A stretch of 64,000 nucleotides of DNA from Vibrio sp. SNU_ST1. GTDB taxonomy: Bacteria > Pseudomonadota > Gammaproteobacteria > Enterobacterales > Vibrionaceae. The translations under genes were made by a program, and so were the position numbers. Shown one piece after another: positions 46,544 to 56,794 of this stretch (within the stretch, counting starts at the first letter, position 1; every line of letters starts with the position of its first letter). Below the pieces are notes generated by a model. The model did no database searches. It saw nothing but the letters and a program-made list of their open reading frames with translations, and was not told the DNA's origin. Where the stretch lies: contig NZ_CP130748.1 of the NCBI RefSeq assembly GCF_030563405.1, forward strand, positions 1,178,001-1,242,000, given 5' to 3'.

Positions 46544-47797
46544 ATGGAAGTTATTGTAATTGGCAGTGGTGTTATTGGATTGACTAGTGCTTGGTACCTG
46601 GCGAAGGAAGGTCACTCGGTCACAGTTATTGATCGTCAAGATAGCAGTGGTAAAGAAACCAGTTTTGCGAATGCAGGGCAAATCTCTTATGGCTATTCTT
46701 CACCATGGGCAGCACCGGGTATCCCATTGAAAGCGATGAAGTGGCTTACCCAAGAGCATGCGCCTCTAAAAGTGAAACCGTCACTTTCTCCGGAATTAGT
46801 TGCTTGGGCGACTAAGATGCTGGCCAACTGTAACGAAGCCAAGTACGCCATGAATAAGTCACGCATGTTAAGAGTGGCAAACTTCAGTCGAGAGTGTCTC
46901 ACTCATCTAAGAACCAGTGAAGATTTGGCTTATGAGGGCAGGCAGAAAGGCACCTTGCAAGTATTCAGAAGCGAGAAGCAACTCGATGCTATTCAGCAAG
47001 ATATGAAGCTGTTGAAAGAGAGTGGGATCGAGCACTCGCTGTTTGATGTTGACCAGTGTCTGTCAGTGGAGTCGGGTTTAGCGGACGTTAAAGACAAGCT
47101 GGTGGGCGGCTTATACTTACCTCATGATGAAACCGGTGATTGTCATCAGTTCTGTTTAACCTTGACTGAGAAAGCCAAGCAACTCGGTGTTCAGTTCGTG
47201 TTTGATACAGAAGTGGTCAAGCTCAATTATCAGAATCAAACCATTGAGAGTATTACAACGACTCAAGGCGAGTTTAAAGCGGACGCTTACGTGGTCGCAT
47301 CGGGCAGTTATTCTCGAGACTTGCTTAAGCAAGTGGACTTGTCTATTCCTGTGTATCCAGTGAAAGGGTATTCGTTAACACTACCGATTGCGAATGCAGA
47401 TAAGTCACCAACCTCGACTGTTATGGATGAAACCTACAAAGTAGCGATGACTCGTTTTGATGACCGAATTCGTATTGCGGGTACGGCAGAGCTTGCGGGT
47501 TTTAATTATCTTATCCCTGAAAAACGCAAAGCCACGATCGATATGGTGATAAAAGATCTTTTCCCACAAGCGGGTGACTTTTCTAAGGCTGAATACTGGA
47601 CTGGATTAAGGCCAATGACGCCGGATGGCACGCCTATTATCGGTAAAACTCCGATTAAGAATCTGTTTACCAATACGGGCCATGGAACATTAGGTTGGAC
47701 AATGGCATGTGGCTCTGGAAAGATCTTGGCAAGCGTCGTGAGTAACTGTGATACCAACATAAAAGTAGATGATTTGAGTATTTGTCGTTACCTTTAA
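46544..47797 (+). CDS. D-amino acid dehydrogenase (DadA-like)
   Basis: FAD-dependent DAO-family dehydrogenase, 417 residues, oxidatively deaminating D-amino acids at the membrane. The dinucleotide fold is VIVIGSGVIGLTSAWYLAKEG, followed by ETSFANAGQISYGYSSPWAAPGIP, a DadA hallmark, and TGLRPMTPDGTPIIGKT near the C-terminus. It is flanked by a LysR gene and a D-cysteine desulfhydrase-like gene, forming a D-amino acid locus. No alanine racemase gene is adjacent, unlike classical dadAX. Confidence 0.88.
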   Translation: MEVIVIGSGVIGLTSAWYLAKEGHSVTVIDRQDSSGKETSFANAGQISYGYSSPWAAPGIPLKAMKWLTQEHAPLKVKPSLSPELVAWATKMLANCNEAKYAMNKSRMLRVANFSRECLTHLRTSEDLAYEGRQKGTLQVFRSEKQLDAIQQDMKLLKESGIEHSLFDVDQCLSVESGLADVKDKLVGGLYLPHDETGDCHQFCLTLTEKAKQLGVQFVFDTEVVKLNYQNQTIESITTTQGEFKADAYVVASGSYSRDLLKQVDLSIPVYPVKGYSLTLPIANADKSPTSTVMDETYKVAMTRFDDRIRIAGTAELAGFNYLIPEKRKATIDMVIKDLFPQAGDFSKAEYWTGLRPMTPDGTPIIGKTPIKNLFTNTGHGTLGWTMACGSGKILASVVSNCDTNIKVDDLSICRYL

Positions 47798-47921
47798 TTG
47801 CAACGGACTCAAAATTAATAATAGGCGATAGAAGCGTATACAAGTAGCCACTGCAATGGAGGGCAGTGACATGTAAAACTAGCGAGTGGCTGAGGTTTGT
47901 CTAGAGAGTCACAACAGGCGA

Positions 47922-48851
47922 TCACCAATGCCCGTCGCTATTGCTGATACACATATCCGGATACTTACGCTGATAGCGTGGCAACATCGATTCATTGCCT
48001 AAGATGCCGCCTTGATGGATATAGATGACGGTTTTGGTTGGGTTGTCTTGTTGCCATTGTTCCAAGCATTGCCACATCAAAGGGTCATAGAGCAGGTCAA
48101 ATTCAATGTCGGTTTGCTCTTGTAGATCTAACCAAGTTTGATAATCCTGTTGATACAACTTACCAAAGTGGTGCTTGGCCTTGAACGTTAAAATCTGCGG
48201 GTGATCGGTCTCACCAAGTTCATTGAATTGTTGCGTTAAGTACTCATTACCACCCACACACGCACAGGTTAACACCGGAATGTTGTGCACTTTTAAATGC
48301 TTATGAAGATAGAGAGCAGTACTGCCGGTGCCTGCTGGCAGTGCAACCACGAAATCGTGCTTGTTTTCGAAGCGCGTCCAGCTGAGTATTTCCATCGCCA
48401 GTTGCTTCACGCCATATTCAGAAAGCTGAGAACGCCCACCTTCAGGCAATACAATGCAATGAGAATCTGGCTGTCTTATTTGCTCAATATATTGTTGTGG
48501 ATGAAGATCAGAGCCTGTTTCTTTGATTGAGATAACCTTAGCCCCAAGGTCTACAGCGCCACGGTAATTGCCGATTGGACGTTCTTGTAGCCATTGAGGA
48601 AGGTGGTCGACGTAAAACTCAAGCTTCCAGCCTTTGATTTTTGCAAGTGCGGCTAGCGAGAACAAGGAGTTAGCTTGAGCGGACCCATAGCTTATTAGAG
48701 TGGTGGTGTTTGGGTGATCGTCTTCGAGTAGTTTCATGAACTTTCTGGCTTTATTGCCGCAAAAGTGGGAGTGAAGCTTATCGTCTCGCTTTAAGAAAAA
48801 GGTGTGATCGTTGTATTGATGCTGAGTTACAGGGCTATTATTTAGTTTCAT
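47922..48851 (-). CDS. D-cysteine desulfhydrase / ACC deaminase family PLP enzyme
   Basis: A 309-residue fold-type II PLP enzyme. RDDKLHSHFCGNKARKF contains the likely PLP Lys, SYGSAQANSLFSLAALA binds substrate, PAGTGSTALYL cradles the phosphate, and HQGGILG lies near the end. The family splits D-cysteine or ACC to a keto acid and ammonia; the true substrate cannot be read by eye. It is convergent with the dadA-like gene. Confidence 0.8.
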   Translation of the reverse strand: MKLNNSPVTQHQYNDHTFFLKRDDKLHSHFCGNKARKFMKLLEDDHPNTTTLISYGSAQANSLFSLAALAKIKGWKLEFYVDHLPQWLQERPIGNYRGAVDLGAKVISIKETGSDLHPQQYIEQIRQPDSHCIVLPEGGRSQLSEYGVKQLAMEILSWTRFENKHDFVVALPAGTGSTALYLHKHLKVHNIPVLTCACVGGNEYLTQQFNELGETDHPQILTFKAKHHFGKLYQQDYQTWLDLQEQTDIEFDLLYDPLMWQCLEQWQQDNPTKTVIYIHQGGILGNESMLPRYQRKYPDMCISNSDGHW

Positions 48852-48862
48852 CGCACTTAGAC

Positions 48863-48890
48863 AAAATGCTGACTCAGAGCCAGCATTTTT
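48863..48890 (-). terminator. Terminator of the two-component operon
   Basis: AAAATGCTG / CAGCATTTT nine-bp stem, downstream of the histidine kinase on the minus strand and just upstream of the PLP-enzyme gene. Confidence 0.65.
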
Positions 48891-48977
48891 AAATCAAAAA
48901 GGACTACTGAGTATCTAGTAGCTAGCGAGCGCTGTAAACCAACTAAATCAAGTTTTCATCGGGTATTGAGCTTCGTA

Positions 48978-50276
48978 TTATGAGTTTGCTTGCTTTAATG
49001 TGGATAAGGAGGAATCTGTCTGAAAGGCGATTCTTGCAGTGCACCCTCCAGAGTTGCGATTGACCAACTCAAACTCCCAATGGAAGCGTTGGCACAAGTC
49101 GTCGACAATCAATAAACCTAATCCATGACCGTTTGGGTTGTACTGTTCCTGAAGGCCTTCGCCTTGGTCTTCAATCACAATACTCTGTTCGGACAGGGTA
49201 ACCGTGACAGTGCCACTATTGGTCGCTGCAATGGCATTTCTCAACAAGTTTCCGACCAACATGTTCATTATCGCGCTTGTGGCTTGAATTATAGGCTCAG
49301 ATTGAATGTGAAGGGATATCTCGACTTGCTTCTCATCTGCTTGTAATGAATTCTTGGAAACGATAGCTTCCAACTCTTGCTGACTAAACAAACGCAGCGG
49401 TGCATCGTCACTGTTTCTTTCATAACGGACTAAACCGAGCAGGGCATCGACCATTTCTGACATCTGGATAATGGCTTCATCAATGCGTTCGACCTGACGA
49501 GATTGAAATTCCGTTGTTTCGCTTCTTAATAGCAATTTATTCGCACCACGAGCAACAGTTAGTGGTGTTCTTAACTCATGGCTGGAGTATCGAGCAAAGG
49601 CTTGTTCACGCTTGAGCAAGGAGTTGATCTCTCGACGATACTGATTCAGTTGATCTGTTAGCTGACGAAATTCAACTGCCGCATCATCACTCACACCAAA
49701 CTCTTCGTTGAGGTTGAGCTTATTCGATTCAAGCTGCTCAGACAAAGAGTTGAATGGCTCAATCAGTCGTTTTGACAGTCGATAGAGCAGAGCACCAAAA
49801 CTAAAAATTAAGATAGAAAGTAACGTGAGCACGAAGGCGGTCGCGTACACAAGTTCAGAAATAGCAAATTCAACACGGTCTATTTCGGAAAGTAGGATTA
49901 TTGGGTGGGTTTTTCCTTTGTCAGAATATTCACCTACATAGACCATTCGTGACTCTGGCTCTTCGCCGATCTCTCCGAGAAAGCTCTCTTTATTTGCAAT
50001 GAGCTTATAATATTCGGGAGGTACGAATGACGGATCGTTATAGGCGACGGTCAGGTCATCAATTCTTAACTCACCACTTTCTCCGGCTTGGAATAATCCG
50101 ACGGCGTAATTGCGGTCAATCAAGATGCGTCTTTCACCGACTCGATCTTCAGACATGTAGAGCGCGGCAACAAAAACCACATAGACGAACGCAGACACAA
50201 TCACGGCCATTAGCCCAAAGAAAACAGCTAAGCGGCCGGTGAGGGTTTTAGTGCTTGTCAGAAAGTTGGAAATCAA
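48978..50276 (-). CDS. Sensor histidine kinase
   Basis: A 432-residue membrane kinase. Helices at ~15-38 and ~140-165 enclose a ~100-residue periplasmic sensor. HAMP-like linker, HisKA with YSSHELRTPLTVARG, HATPase with NLLRNAIAATNSG, IEDQGEGL and GHGLGLLIV. It overlaps the response-regulator gene by four bases (ATGA), so it is the second gene of the pair. The signal is unknown; the divergent glycan operon is a candidate target. Confidence 0.9.
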   Translation of the reverse strand: MISNFLTSTKTLTGRLAVFFGLMAVIVSAFVYVVFVAALYMSEDRVGERRILIDRNYAVGLFQAGESGELRIDDLTVAYNDPSFVPPEYYKLIANKESFLGEIGEEPESRMVYVGEYSDKGKTHPIILLSEIDRVEFAISELVYATAFVLTLLSILIFSFGALLYRLSKRLIEPFNSLSEQLESNKLNLNEEFGVSDDAAVEFRQLTDQLNQYRREINSLLKREQAFARYSSHELRTPLTVARGANKLLLRSETTEFQSRQVERIDEAIIQMSEMVDALLGLVRYERNSDDAPLRLFSQQELEAIVSKNSLQADEKQVEISLHIQSEPIIQATSAIMNMLVGNLLRNAIAATNSGTVTVTLSEQSIVIEDQGEGLQEQYNPNGHGLGLLIVDDLCQRFHWEFELVNRNSGGCTARIAFQTDSSLSTLKQANS

Positions 50277-50950
50277 TTCGATGACTCCAAGCGGAATCCT
50301 ATTTTAGGAACCGTAATCAACATCTGATTGTCAAAAGGCTTGTCGAGTTGATTTCGTAATTGATAGATGTGACTGCGCAGCACATCATTATTGGGTTCAT
50401 CTTCTTCCCATAATTTGTAGGAGATATCTTCACGAGTCACCACTTCCGGTGCGTTTTGGCAGAGCATCTCAAGTATGGTGTAAGTGGTTGGGTTTAGCGC
50501 AAGAAGCTTGTCTTGGCGGTAAGCTTTACGGGTTTTTTGGTCGATGGTGAGTTCACCGAACTGAAGTTTTGAAGAGGCTACTTTTCCGCGGTAACGACGA
50601 ACTAGTGCGTTCATTCTGGCTTCCAAAATATCCAAATCAAAAGGTTTGGTTAGATAGTCATCGGCACCATGCTCAAACCCTTTCAACATATCATCGCGGC
50701 TATCTAGCGCGGTCAGCATCAAAATAGGTGTCGCGTTGCCTTGGTCTCGCAGTTTATTACAAACCGTGAGGCCGTCCATTCTTGGCAACATCAGATCCAA
50801 TATGATGATATCAAATGAGTTTTCCAACGCGAGTTGCAAGCCAAGTTCACCATTGTCCGCGTAGTCGAGCTCCATGCCAATACACTCAAAATAATCAAAC
50901 AAGACACCTGCGATTTCACGGTTATCTTCGACTAATAGAACTCGTTTCAT
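50273..50950 (-). CDS. OmpR-family response regulator
   Basis: A 225-residue two-domain regulator. The receiver (~1-118) has VLLVEDN, the phosphorylated Asp in IIILDLMLPRMDG, and KPFDLD; the C-terminal winged helix (~130-225) has TTYTILEMLCQNAPEVVTREDI and the RSHIYQLRNQLDKPF recognition helix. I use ATG 50950; another ATG 12 bases earlier is possible. It is divergent from the glycosyltransferase operon with ~125 bases between. Confidence 0.9.
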   Translation of the reverse strand: MKRVLLVEDNREIAGVLFDYFECIGMELDYADNGELGLQLALENSFDIIILDLMLPRMDGLTVCNKLRDQGNATPILMLTALDSRDDMLKGFEHGADDYLTKPFDLDILEARMNALVRRYRGKVASSKLQFGELTIDQKTRKAYRQDKLLALNPTTYTILEMLCQNAPEVVTREDISYKLWEEDEPNNDVLRSHIYQLRNQLDKPFDNQMLITVPKIGFRLESSN

Positions 50951-51075
50951 TTTGATTCTCATACAGAAATAGACGGTAACATTATCCTGAGTGAGCGTGA
51001 AAAATATGTCAATAACATAACTTTCACTTGTGGGAGGGTAGATTGGCTTCAGATTAAAAAATAGAAGAACGTATT

Positions 51076-52095
51076 ATGTCTGAACTTCATATTAGCCGCC
51101 CTAAAATCTCCACATCACGGATTAATCCCACTGTCTCACTATCGCTCATTGTACCGTTTTACGATGAACAAGAGGTGTTAGAAGTGTTTCATTCTCGCCT
51201 CACTAAAGTTCTCGATAGCTTACCGATTACGAGTGAGATTGTTTATGTTGACGATGGCAGCAAAGACAACAGCTTGGACTTGGTGAGTTCATTCACTTCA
51301 ATCAATAGCTCAATCTCGGTGATTGGTTTAAGCCGCAACTTTGGTAAAGAGTCAGCGATGAGCGCTGGTCTTGAGCATTGCCGTGGACAAGCGGTGATTC
51401 TGCTAGATGCAGACTTACAAGATCCGCCTGAGCTTATCCCGCAAATGATCGCTAAATGGCGTGAAGGCTATGATGTAGTCAATATGCAGCGCAGCCAGCG
51501 TGATGGTGAAACGTGGTTTAAGACGTTTTCAGCAGCGAGCTTTTACAAACTAATGAATGTGGCTGCGAAGATTGATGTTCCAGAAAATGTGGGTGATTTT
51601 CGACTGTTAAGCCGAGAGGTTGTCGACCATATTAACCAACTACCTGAACGTAACCGTTACATGAAAGGCATCTTTTCTTGGCCGGGCTTTCGACAAGCAA
51701 CGATTCAGTTTAAGCGCGATGCTCGCTTCTGCGGTGAAACCAAGTGGAACTACTTGAAGTTGATTGGCTTGGCGATGGATGGCATCACATCATTCTCTAT
51801 CCGACCATTGCGTATTGCGACGGCCGTTGGTGGTTTAGTAGCTCTTACTGCTTTTGTGTATGGCGTTTTCATCGTATTCAAAACCATGATGTTTGGTGAA
51901 CCAATCATGGGTTATCCGTCAATGATGGTCGTGCAACTTGCTCTTGGCGGCATTCAACTGTTGAGTATTGGCTTAATGGGGGAGTACATAGGTCGTATTT
52001 TCATCGAAACCAAGAATCGTCCTTTGTACCTGATCCAATCGGTGGTCGATACGCCCGCATTGAAAACACATTTTAAATTAGAGGAATCAGCATGA
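51076..52095 (+). CDS. GtrB-like polyprenyl-phosphate glycosyltransferase
   Basis: GT2-family enzyme of 339 residues that loads a sugar onto undecaprenyl phosphate. The catalytic region has VPFYDEQEVLEVF, VYVDDGSKDNS, LSRNFGKESAMSAGL and LDADLQDPPE. Two C-terminal helices (~235-310) are typical of GtrB/ArnC/DPM1. It is first in an operon with the ArnT-like gene (four-base overlap) and a broken gtrA. Confidence 0.88.
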   Translation: MSELHISRPKISTSRINPTVSLSLIVPFYDEQEVLEVFHSRLTKVLDSLPITSEIVYVDDGSKDNSLDLVSSFTSINSSISVIGLSRNFGKESAMSAGLEHCRGQAVILLDADLQDPPELIPQMIAKWREGYDVVNMQRSQRDGETWFKTFSAASFYKLMNVAAKIDVPENVGDFRLLSREVVDHINQLPERNRYMKGIFSWPGFRQATIQFKRDARFCGETKWNYLKLIGLAMDGITSFSIRPLRIATAVGGLVALTAFVYGVFIVFKTMMFGEPIMGYPSMMVVQLALGGIQLLSIGLMGEYIGRIFIETKNRPLYLIQSVVDTPALKTHFKLEESA

Positions 52096-53579
52096 GCCTG
52101 AACAGAACGCACCTATGGTATTTGTTGGCTTTTGCACTGGTTTTAAGGCTCTTATCTTTGGCGACTTATCCGTTAATGGATACCACTGAAGCGCGCTATG
52201 GAGAAATGGCGCGCTTGATGGTAGAAACTGGTAATTGGTTAACCCCTCAGTTTGATTACGGTATTCCTTTTTGGGGTAAGCCACCGTTGTTCACATGGAT
52301 GAGCGCTATCGGTATTGAGTTGTTTGGCTTGAGTGAGTTTGCGGTACGTGCTCCGCATTGGTTAGCAGGTTTCGCGACGATTCTATTAGTCGCGTATATG
52401 GCGAAGCGCAAGGGGCAAAGTGCCTTAGTGGCGGCTGTTGTATTGGCGACATGTGGAATTTTCTCTATCGCCGCGGGTGCTGTGATGACCGACATGGCGT
52501 TAACGTTAGCCATGACTATCGCGATGCTGGGCTTTTATTTATGTTGGCTCGGTGGAGAAGACTGTAAAGCCGAAGGAAGTGAGAGAACCAATAAAATATG
52601 GGGTTACGTTGGATTTGTAGGCTTGGCGTTGGGCCTGCTTGCAAAAGGGCCAGTTGCGATTGTGATCATGGGTATCGCAGTTTTCCCTTGGTTAGTATTA
52701 CAACATGGCTTGTCTGGGGCTTTTAAAGTGTTGTGGCAACGCTTTCCACTGTTGTCAGGTTTAGGTGTCATGCTGGCGATTGCCTTGCCTTGGTACATTA
52801 TGGCTGAAATGGCAACTCCAGGCTTTATTGATTACTTTATCGTAGGCGAACACTTTAAGCGTTTTGTTGTGAGTGGTTGGGAGGGCGATTTATACGGTTC
52901 TGCTCATGATGAAACCAGAGGCATGATCTGGGTGTTCTGGATTCAGGCTGCTGCGCCGTGGTCGATTGTATTACCTATTTTAACTTTCGCTCGTCGCAAG
53001 AAAATTGTGGAAATTAACGCTGAGAATAGTGGGTTGTTTTCATTCCTTGTCTGTTGGTTGATTTCGCCACTGCTTCTTTTCACTATGGCGGGCAATATTC
53101 TCCCTGCGTACGTACTGCCGGGGATTCCAGCTCTTGGGATGCTGGTTGCTATACTTGTGGTGGAAAAAGATAAGAAGTGGTTTTCGAGTGTGGCTTTGGT
53201 GCTACCTGTGTTACTGATGATTGCTATGGTTTACCTGAACCTAGGTAAGGCGAACGAGAAAAGTGACCGTATTATTTTTGAACAGATTATGGATTCTGCG
53301 CCAAGTTTTTATGTGGGTAAACGACCATTCTCAGGGCAATTTTACAGTCATGGGCAAGCGAAAAAGCTTCTTGATATCGAGCAACTAAATGGCATCGATA
53401 AATTCTATTTGATCGGCCATAAAGCGGAAGTGGAAATTAAGATCAAAGAGAACGCATTAACGTGTATTCTGGAACCGACGGTCAAGATTAAGCGTGCTTT
53501 GTTCAGCTGCCATAACCAGAGCAACACACCAAATTTTTCGTTGAATCATATTGAAAGTGAAAATGATGTTCAGCGCTAA
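52092..53579 (+). CDS. ArnT/PMT-family membrane glycosyltransferase
   Basis: A 495-residue polytopic GT-C enzyme. The first loop carries MDTTEARYGEMARLMVETGNWLTPQ, the ArnT/PMT motif with catalytic acid, then FWGKPPLFTWMSA. About 10-12 helices, then a soluble tail. It transfers sugar from a lipid-phosphate donor, likely made by the GtrB-like enzyme, to lipid A, LPS or another surface acceptor. The acceptor is unknown. Confidence 0.85.
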   Translation: MSLNRTHLWYLLAFALVLRLLSLATYPLMDTTEARYGEMARLMVETGNWLTPQFDYGIPFWGKPPLFTWMSAIGIELFGLSEFAVRAPHWLAGFATILLVAYMAKRKGQSALVAAVVLATCGIFSIAAGAVMTDMALTLAMTIAMLGFYLCWLGGEDCKAEGSERTNKIWGYVGFVGLALGLLAKGPVAIVIMGIAVFPWLVLQHGLSGAFKVLWQRFPLLSGLGVMLAIALPWYIMAEMATPGFIDYFIVGEHFKRFVVSGWEGDLYGSAHDETRGMIWVFWIQAAAPWSIVLPILTFARRKKIVEINAENSGLFSFLVCWLISPLLLFTMAGNILPAYVLPGIPALGMLVAILVVEKDKKWFSSVALVLPVLLMIAMVYLNLGKANEKSDRIIFEQIMDSAPSFYVGKRPFSGQFYSHGQAKKLLDIEQLNGIDKFYLIGHKAEVEIKIKENALTCILEPTVKIKRALFSCHNQSNTPNFSLNHIESENDVQR

Positions 53580-53592
53580 CTCAAGGCTACGA

Positions 53593-54049
53593 ATGTTCAA
53601 TGACAAGCTTCAAACACATAGCCAAAGACTACAGTCCCACCACAAGATGGTTCGATTTGCTGTAGTTGGTGTTGGTGGGTTTGTTGTTGATTGCTTGGTT
53701 TGTTGTTGATTGCTTGGTTTTTGCATTGCTGCATTATGTTGTTGGGCTGCCTTTAATGGTTGCACGAATTGGCTCCTTTATTGCTGCTGCAACGACGACG
53801 TGGTTGGGTAATCGTATACTGACTTTTGAATATAAAGGGCGAGGTCATTGGTCTGAGAAGCTGATTCAGTGGCAAAAGTTCATGTTTACCGCATCGATAT
53901 CGGCGGTACCTAATTTGCTGTGCTTTAAGCTGATGACGGAATCACTTCCTACATTTATCGGATCTGTTTTTATCGCAATGGCAGTGGGGACTCTGGTCGG
54001 AATGGTCACCAATTACCTATTTAGCCAGTATTGGGTGTTTACTCGTTAG
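53593..54049 (+). pseudogene. gtrA: GtrA-family flippase, frameshifted by a 19-bp tandem duplication
   Basis: From ATG 53593 (AAGG ~6 bases upstream) the frame reads MVRFAVVGVGGFVVDCLV and hits TGA at 53707. The remaining GtrA sequence (FALLHYVVGLPL...NRILTFEY...NYLFSQYWVFTR) is in the next frame to 54049. Exactly at the junction, 53680-53698 and 53699-53717 are identical 19-mers. Removing one copy restores a 145-residue GtrA with a continuous FVVDCLVFALLHYVV. GtrA proteins flip lipid-linked sugar to the periplasm. The lesion could revert by slippage. Confidence 0.88.
53680..53717 (+). repeat. 19-bp perfect tandem duplication
   Basis: TTTGTTGTTGATTGCTTGG twice in direct succession inside gtrA. 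Period-19 identity extends two bases left and three right. 19 is not a multiple of three, so it shifts the frame. Confidence 0.97.
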
Positions 54050-54088
54050 ACAAGTCAGTGAGACTTTTGATGAGTTGGCAAAAATAAA

Positions 54089-54114
54089 AAAGCGCAGCTA
54101 AATAGCTGCGCTTT
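54089..54114. terminator. Bidirectional terminator, gtrA / ygiQ
   Basis: Perfect 12-bp stem AAAGCGCAGCTA / TAGCTGCGCTTT, flanked by A- and T-rich stretches between convergent genes. Confidence 0.85.
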
Positions 54115-54151
54115 GTGTTTTTATCATAGCGAAGTCAATGGGTTCGCTATA

Positions 54152-56557
54152 TTAACGTTGTGCTGCGCGTTGGCGATTCTTGCCGTTACTCGCAGGTTTA
54201 CCACCTTGACCATTACTCGCTTTGTTACGGTTTGGTTTGCTGTTTCCACCGCCATTACCTTGCGATTGCTGACCACCTGGACCTTTTTTAATGAAGCCAG
54301 TCGCTAGTTTACGACCGTTACCATTGTTGTTACCACCAGCGTTTTGGTTGTTGCTGCTGTTAGCATTACCTTGGTTACCCGTTGGCTTCTTGCCGCCCGG
54401 TTTAGGTTTATTGCCACCTGGCTTGTGGTTGCGTGGGCTTTCGCCACCAAGACCTGGCTGAGACTTACTGTGTTTAGTCGCAAAGCGCTGTGAACCGTGA
54501 CGACCAGACTTACGACGCTGTGCCGGTGTCTGAGCTTCAAAATCTTCTTCTGGTACTAGACAGTTTGCTTTGTCACCAATTAGGTGCTTTTTACCCATGC
54601 TGATCAGCGCTTCACGGATGATCTTCCAGTTTTCCGGATCATGGTAACGGAGTAGTGCTTTATGCAGACGACGTTGACGATCGCCTTTCGGCACAGGAAC
54701 ATCTTCACGTTTCTTATATTTCACGCGCTTCAGAGGATTGGTCTCTGAGTAGTACATCGACGTTGCATTACACATTGGCGATGGGTAGAAGTTCTGTACT
54801 TGGTCACACTCGTAGTTGTGCTTTTTCAGCCACATTGCAAGGTTAAGCATATCTTCATCTTCTGTGCCCGGGTGAGCCGAGATGAAGTAAGGAATTAGGT
54901 ACTGTTTCTTGCCAGCTTCAGCGCTGTACTTCTCGAACATTTCTTTGAAGCGATCATAAGTGCCCATGCCTGGTTTCATCATCAGATCCAGTGGACCTTT
55001 TTCAGTATGCTCAGGAGCAATCTTCAAGTAACCACCTACGTGGTGAGTTACAAGCTCACGAACGTATTCTGGAGATTCAATTGCTAGGTCGTAACGAACA
55101 CCAGAAGCGATCATGATCTTCTTAACGCCCTTGATCTTTCTTGCAGAACGATACAAATCGATCGTGTGTTTATGGTCGGTGTTTAACTTGTCACAAATCT
55201 TAGGGAATACGCATGAAGGTCGACGACAAGTTGCTTCAGCCTTAGGAATCGAACAACCTAAGCGATACATGTTGGCTGTCGGACCACCCAAGTCAGAAAT
55301 TGTGCCGGTAAACCCTGGCACTTTGTCTTTGATGTCTTCAATCTCTTCCAAAATCGATTCTTTCGAACGGTTTTGAATAATACGGCCTTCGTGTTCGGTA
55401 ATCGAGCAGAATGAGCACCCACCAAAACAACCACGCATGATGTTAATTGATGTCTTAATCATGTCGTATGCTGGGATCTTCGCTTTGCCGTACATTGGGT
55501 GCGGAACTCGAGCGTAAGACAGGCCAAATACGTGGTCCATCTCTTCCGTTGTTAGAGGAATCGGTGCTTGGTTAACCCATAACTCACGGTCGCCATGGCG
55601 CTGAATGAGTGCTCGGCCTGAGTGTGGGTTGGTTTCTAGGTGTAAAATACGACTAGCGTGTGCATACAAAATACGGTCGTTTATCAGCTTTTCAAACGCA
55701 GGTATACGAATAGCGGTTGTTTTTGAGTCGTGGCGAGATGGACGAATGACGATTGGTTCTGCTTTTGGCTCTTCGTCCTTCTTGGTATCACATTGAGTTT
55801 CCACTTCATATGGATTCACTGGAACGTAAGCTTTGTTCGGCTTTTCGATACGAGAAGAGTCGATGATCTTGAAGCCTTCAGGGGCTGCAGCGATATTAAT
55901 TGCAGTACCACGGATATTGGTCAGCGTAGACATGTCTTCGCCGTCAGCAATACGGTGTGCCACTTCAACTAGCGCGCGCTCTGCATTACCAAAAAGAAGG
56001 ATGTCTGCTTTCGCATCGAACAGTACGGAACGACGAACTTTATCTGACCAGTAGTCGTAGTGAGCAACACGGCGCAAACTTGCTTCAATACCACCAAGCA
56101 CGATTGGCGTGCCTTTGTAGGCTTCGCGACAACGTTGAGAGTAAACCAGAGTTGCACGGTCAGGACGCTTACCCCCTTCATTGTTAGGAGTGTAAGCATC
56201 ATCGTGACGTAATTTGCGATCAGAGGTGTAGCGGTTGATCATGGAGTCCATGTTACCCGCTGTAATGCCGAAGAATAGGTTAGGTTTACCTAGCTTCATG
56301 AAGGCATCTTTATTGTCCCATTTTGGTTGCGCAATAATGCCCACGCGGAATCCTTGAGCTTCAAGAAGGCGACCAATGATAGCCATACCAAAGCTCGGGT
56401 GATCGACATAAGCATCACCAGTTACAATAATAATGTCACAGCTATCCCATCCAAGAGCATCCATCTCCTTTCTACTGGTAGGCAAAAAAGGTGCAGTTCC
56501 GTAGCACTCGGCCCAGTATTTTTTGTGTTCGTGAATAGGAGTGATATCGCTGTACAT
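54152..56557 (-). CDS. ygiQ: YgiQ-family radical SAM protein
   Basis: An 801-residue radical SAM protein (UPF0313). The iron-sulfur motif is [12 protein letters not shown] (CxxxCxxC, ~residue 385), preceded by a B12-binding-like N-terminal region ([17 protein letters not shown]). The last ~110 residues are a low-complexity Gly/Asn/Gln/Lys/Arg-rich tail. The substrate of YgiQ is not established. GAGG lies eight bases before the ATG. Confidence 0.9.
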   Translation of the reverse strand: MYSDITPIHEHKKYWAECYGTAPFLPTSRKEMDALGWDSCDIIIVTGDAYVDHPSFGMAIIGRLLEAQGFRVGIIAQPKWDNKDAFMKLGKPNLFFGITAGNMDSMINRYTSDRKLRHDDAYTPNNEGGKRPDRATLVYSQRCREAYKGTPIVLGGIEASLRRVAHYDYWSDKVRRSVLFDAKADILLFGNAERALVEVAHRIADGEDMSTLTNIRGTAINIAAAPEGFKIIDSSRIEKPNKAYVPVNPYEVETQCDTKKDEEPKAEPIVIRPSRHDSKTTAIRIPAFEKLINDRILYAHASRILHLETNPHSGRALIQRHGDRELWVNQAPIPLTTEEMDHVFGLSYARVPHPMYGKAKIPAYDMIKTSINIMRGCFGGCSFCSITEHEGRIIQNRSKESILEEIEDIKDKVPGFTGTISDLGGPTANMYRLGCSIPKAEATCRRPSCVFPKICDKLNTDHKHTIDLYRSARKIKGVKKIMIASGVRYDLAIESPEYVRELVTHHVGGYLKIAPEHTEKGPLDLMMKPGMGTYDRFKEMFEKYSAEAGKKQYLIPYFISAHPGTEDEDMLNLAMWLKKHNYECDQVQNFYPSPMCNATSMYYSETNPLKRVKYKKREDVPVPKGDRQRRLHKALLRYHDPENWKIIREALISMGKKHLIGDKANCLVPEEDFEAQTPAQRRKSGRHGSQRFATKHSKSQPGLGGESPRNHKPGGNKPKPGGKKPTGNQGNANSSNNQNAGGNNNGNGRKLATGFIKKGPGGQQSQGNGGGNSKPNRNKASNGQGGKPASNGKNRQRAAQR

Positions 56558-56794
56558 ATTTCAACCTCTGATTTTTGAGGCGGGAATTATAGCGGCATGA
56601 GACTAGACTAGCCAGTAGAACATGCCCCTGTTAGTTTTGATGTCTTTCGTATTTTTACGGTACATGGCGACAGAAGAGCCATACATCAGCATAGTTGAAG
56701 CCTTGAATAACGTCGCTAATTTGTGATTTTGATTAGTGTTCGCATCAGTTTTTGATATTATTCGCGAAAATAAGTTTGAAGAAGTAGATCCACA

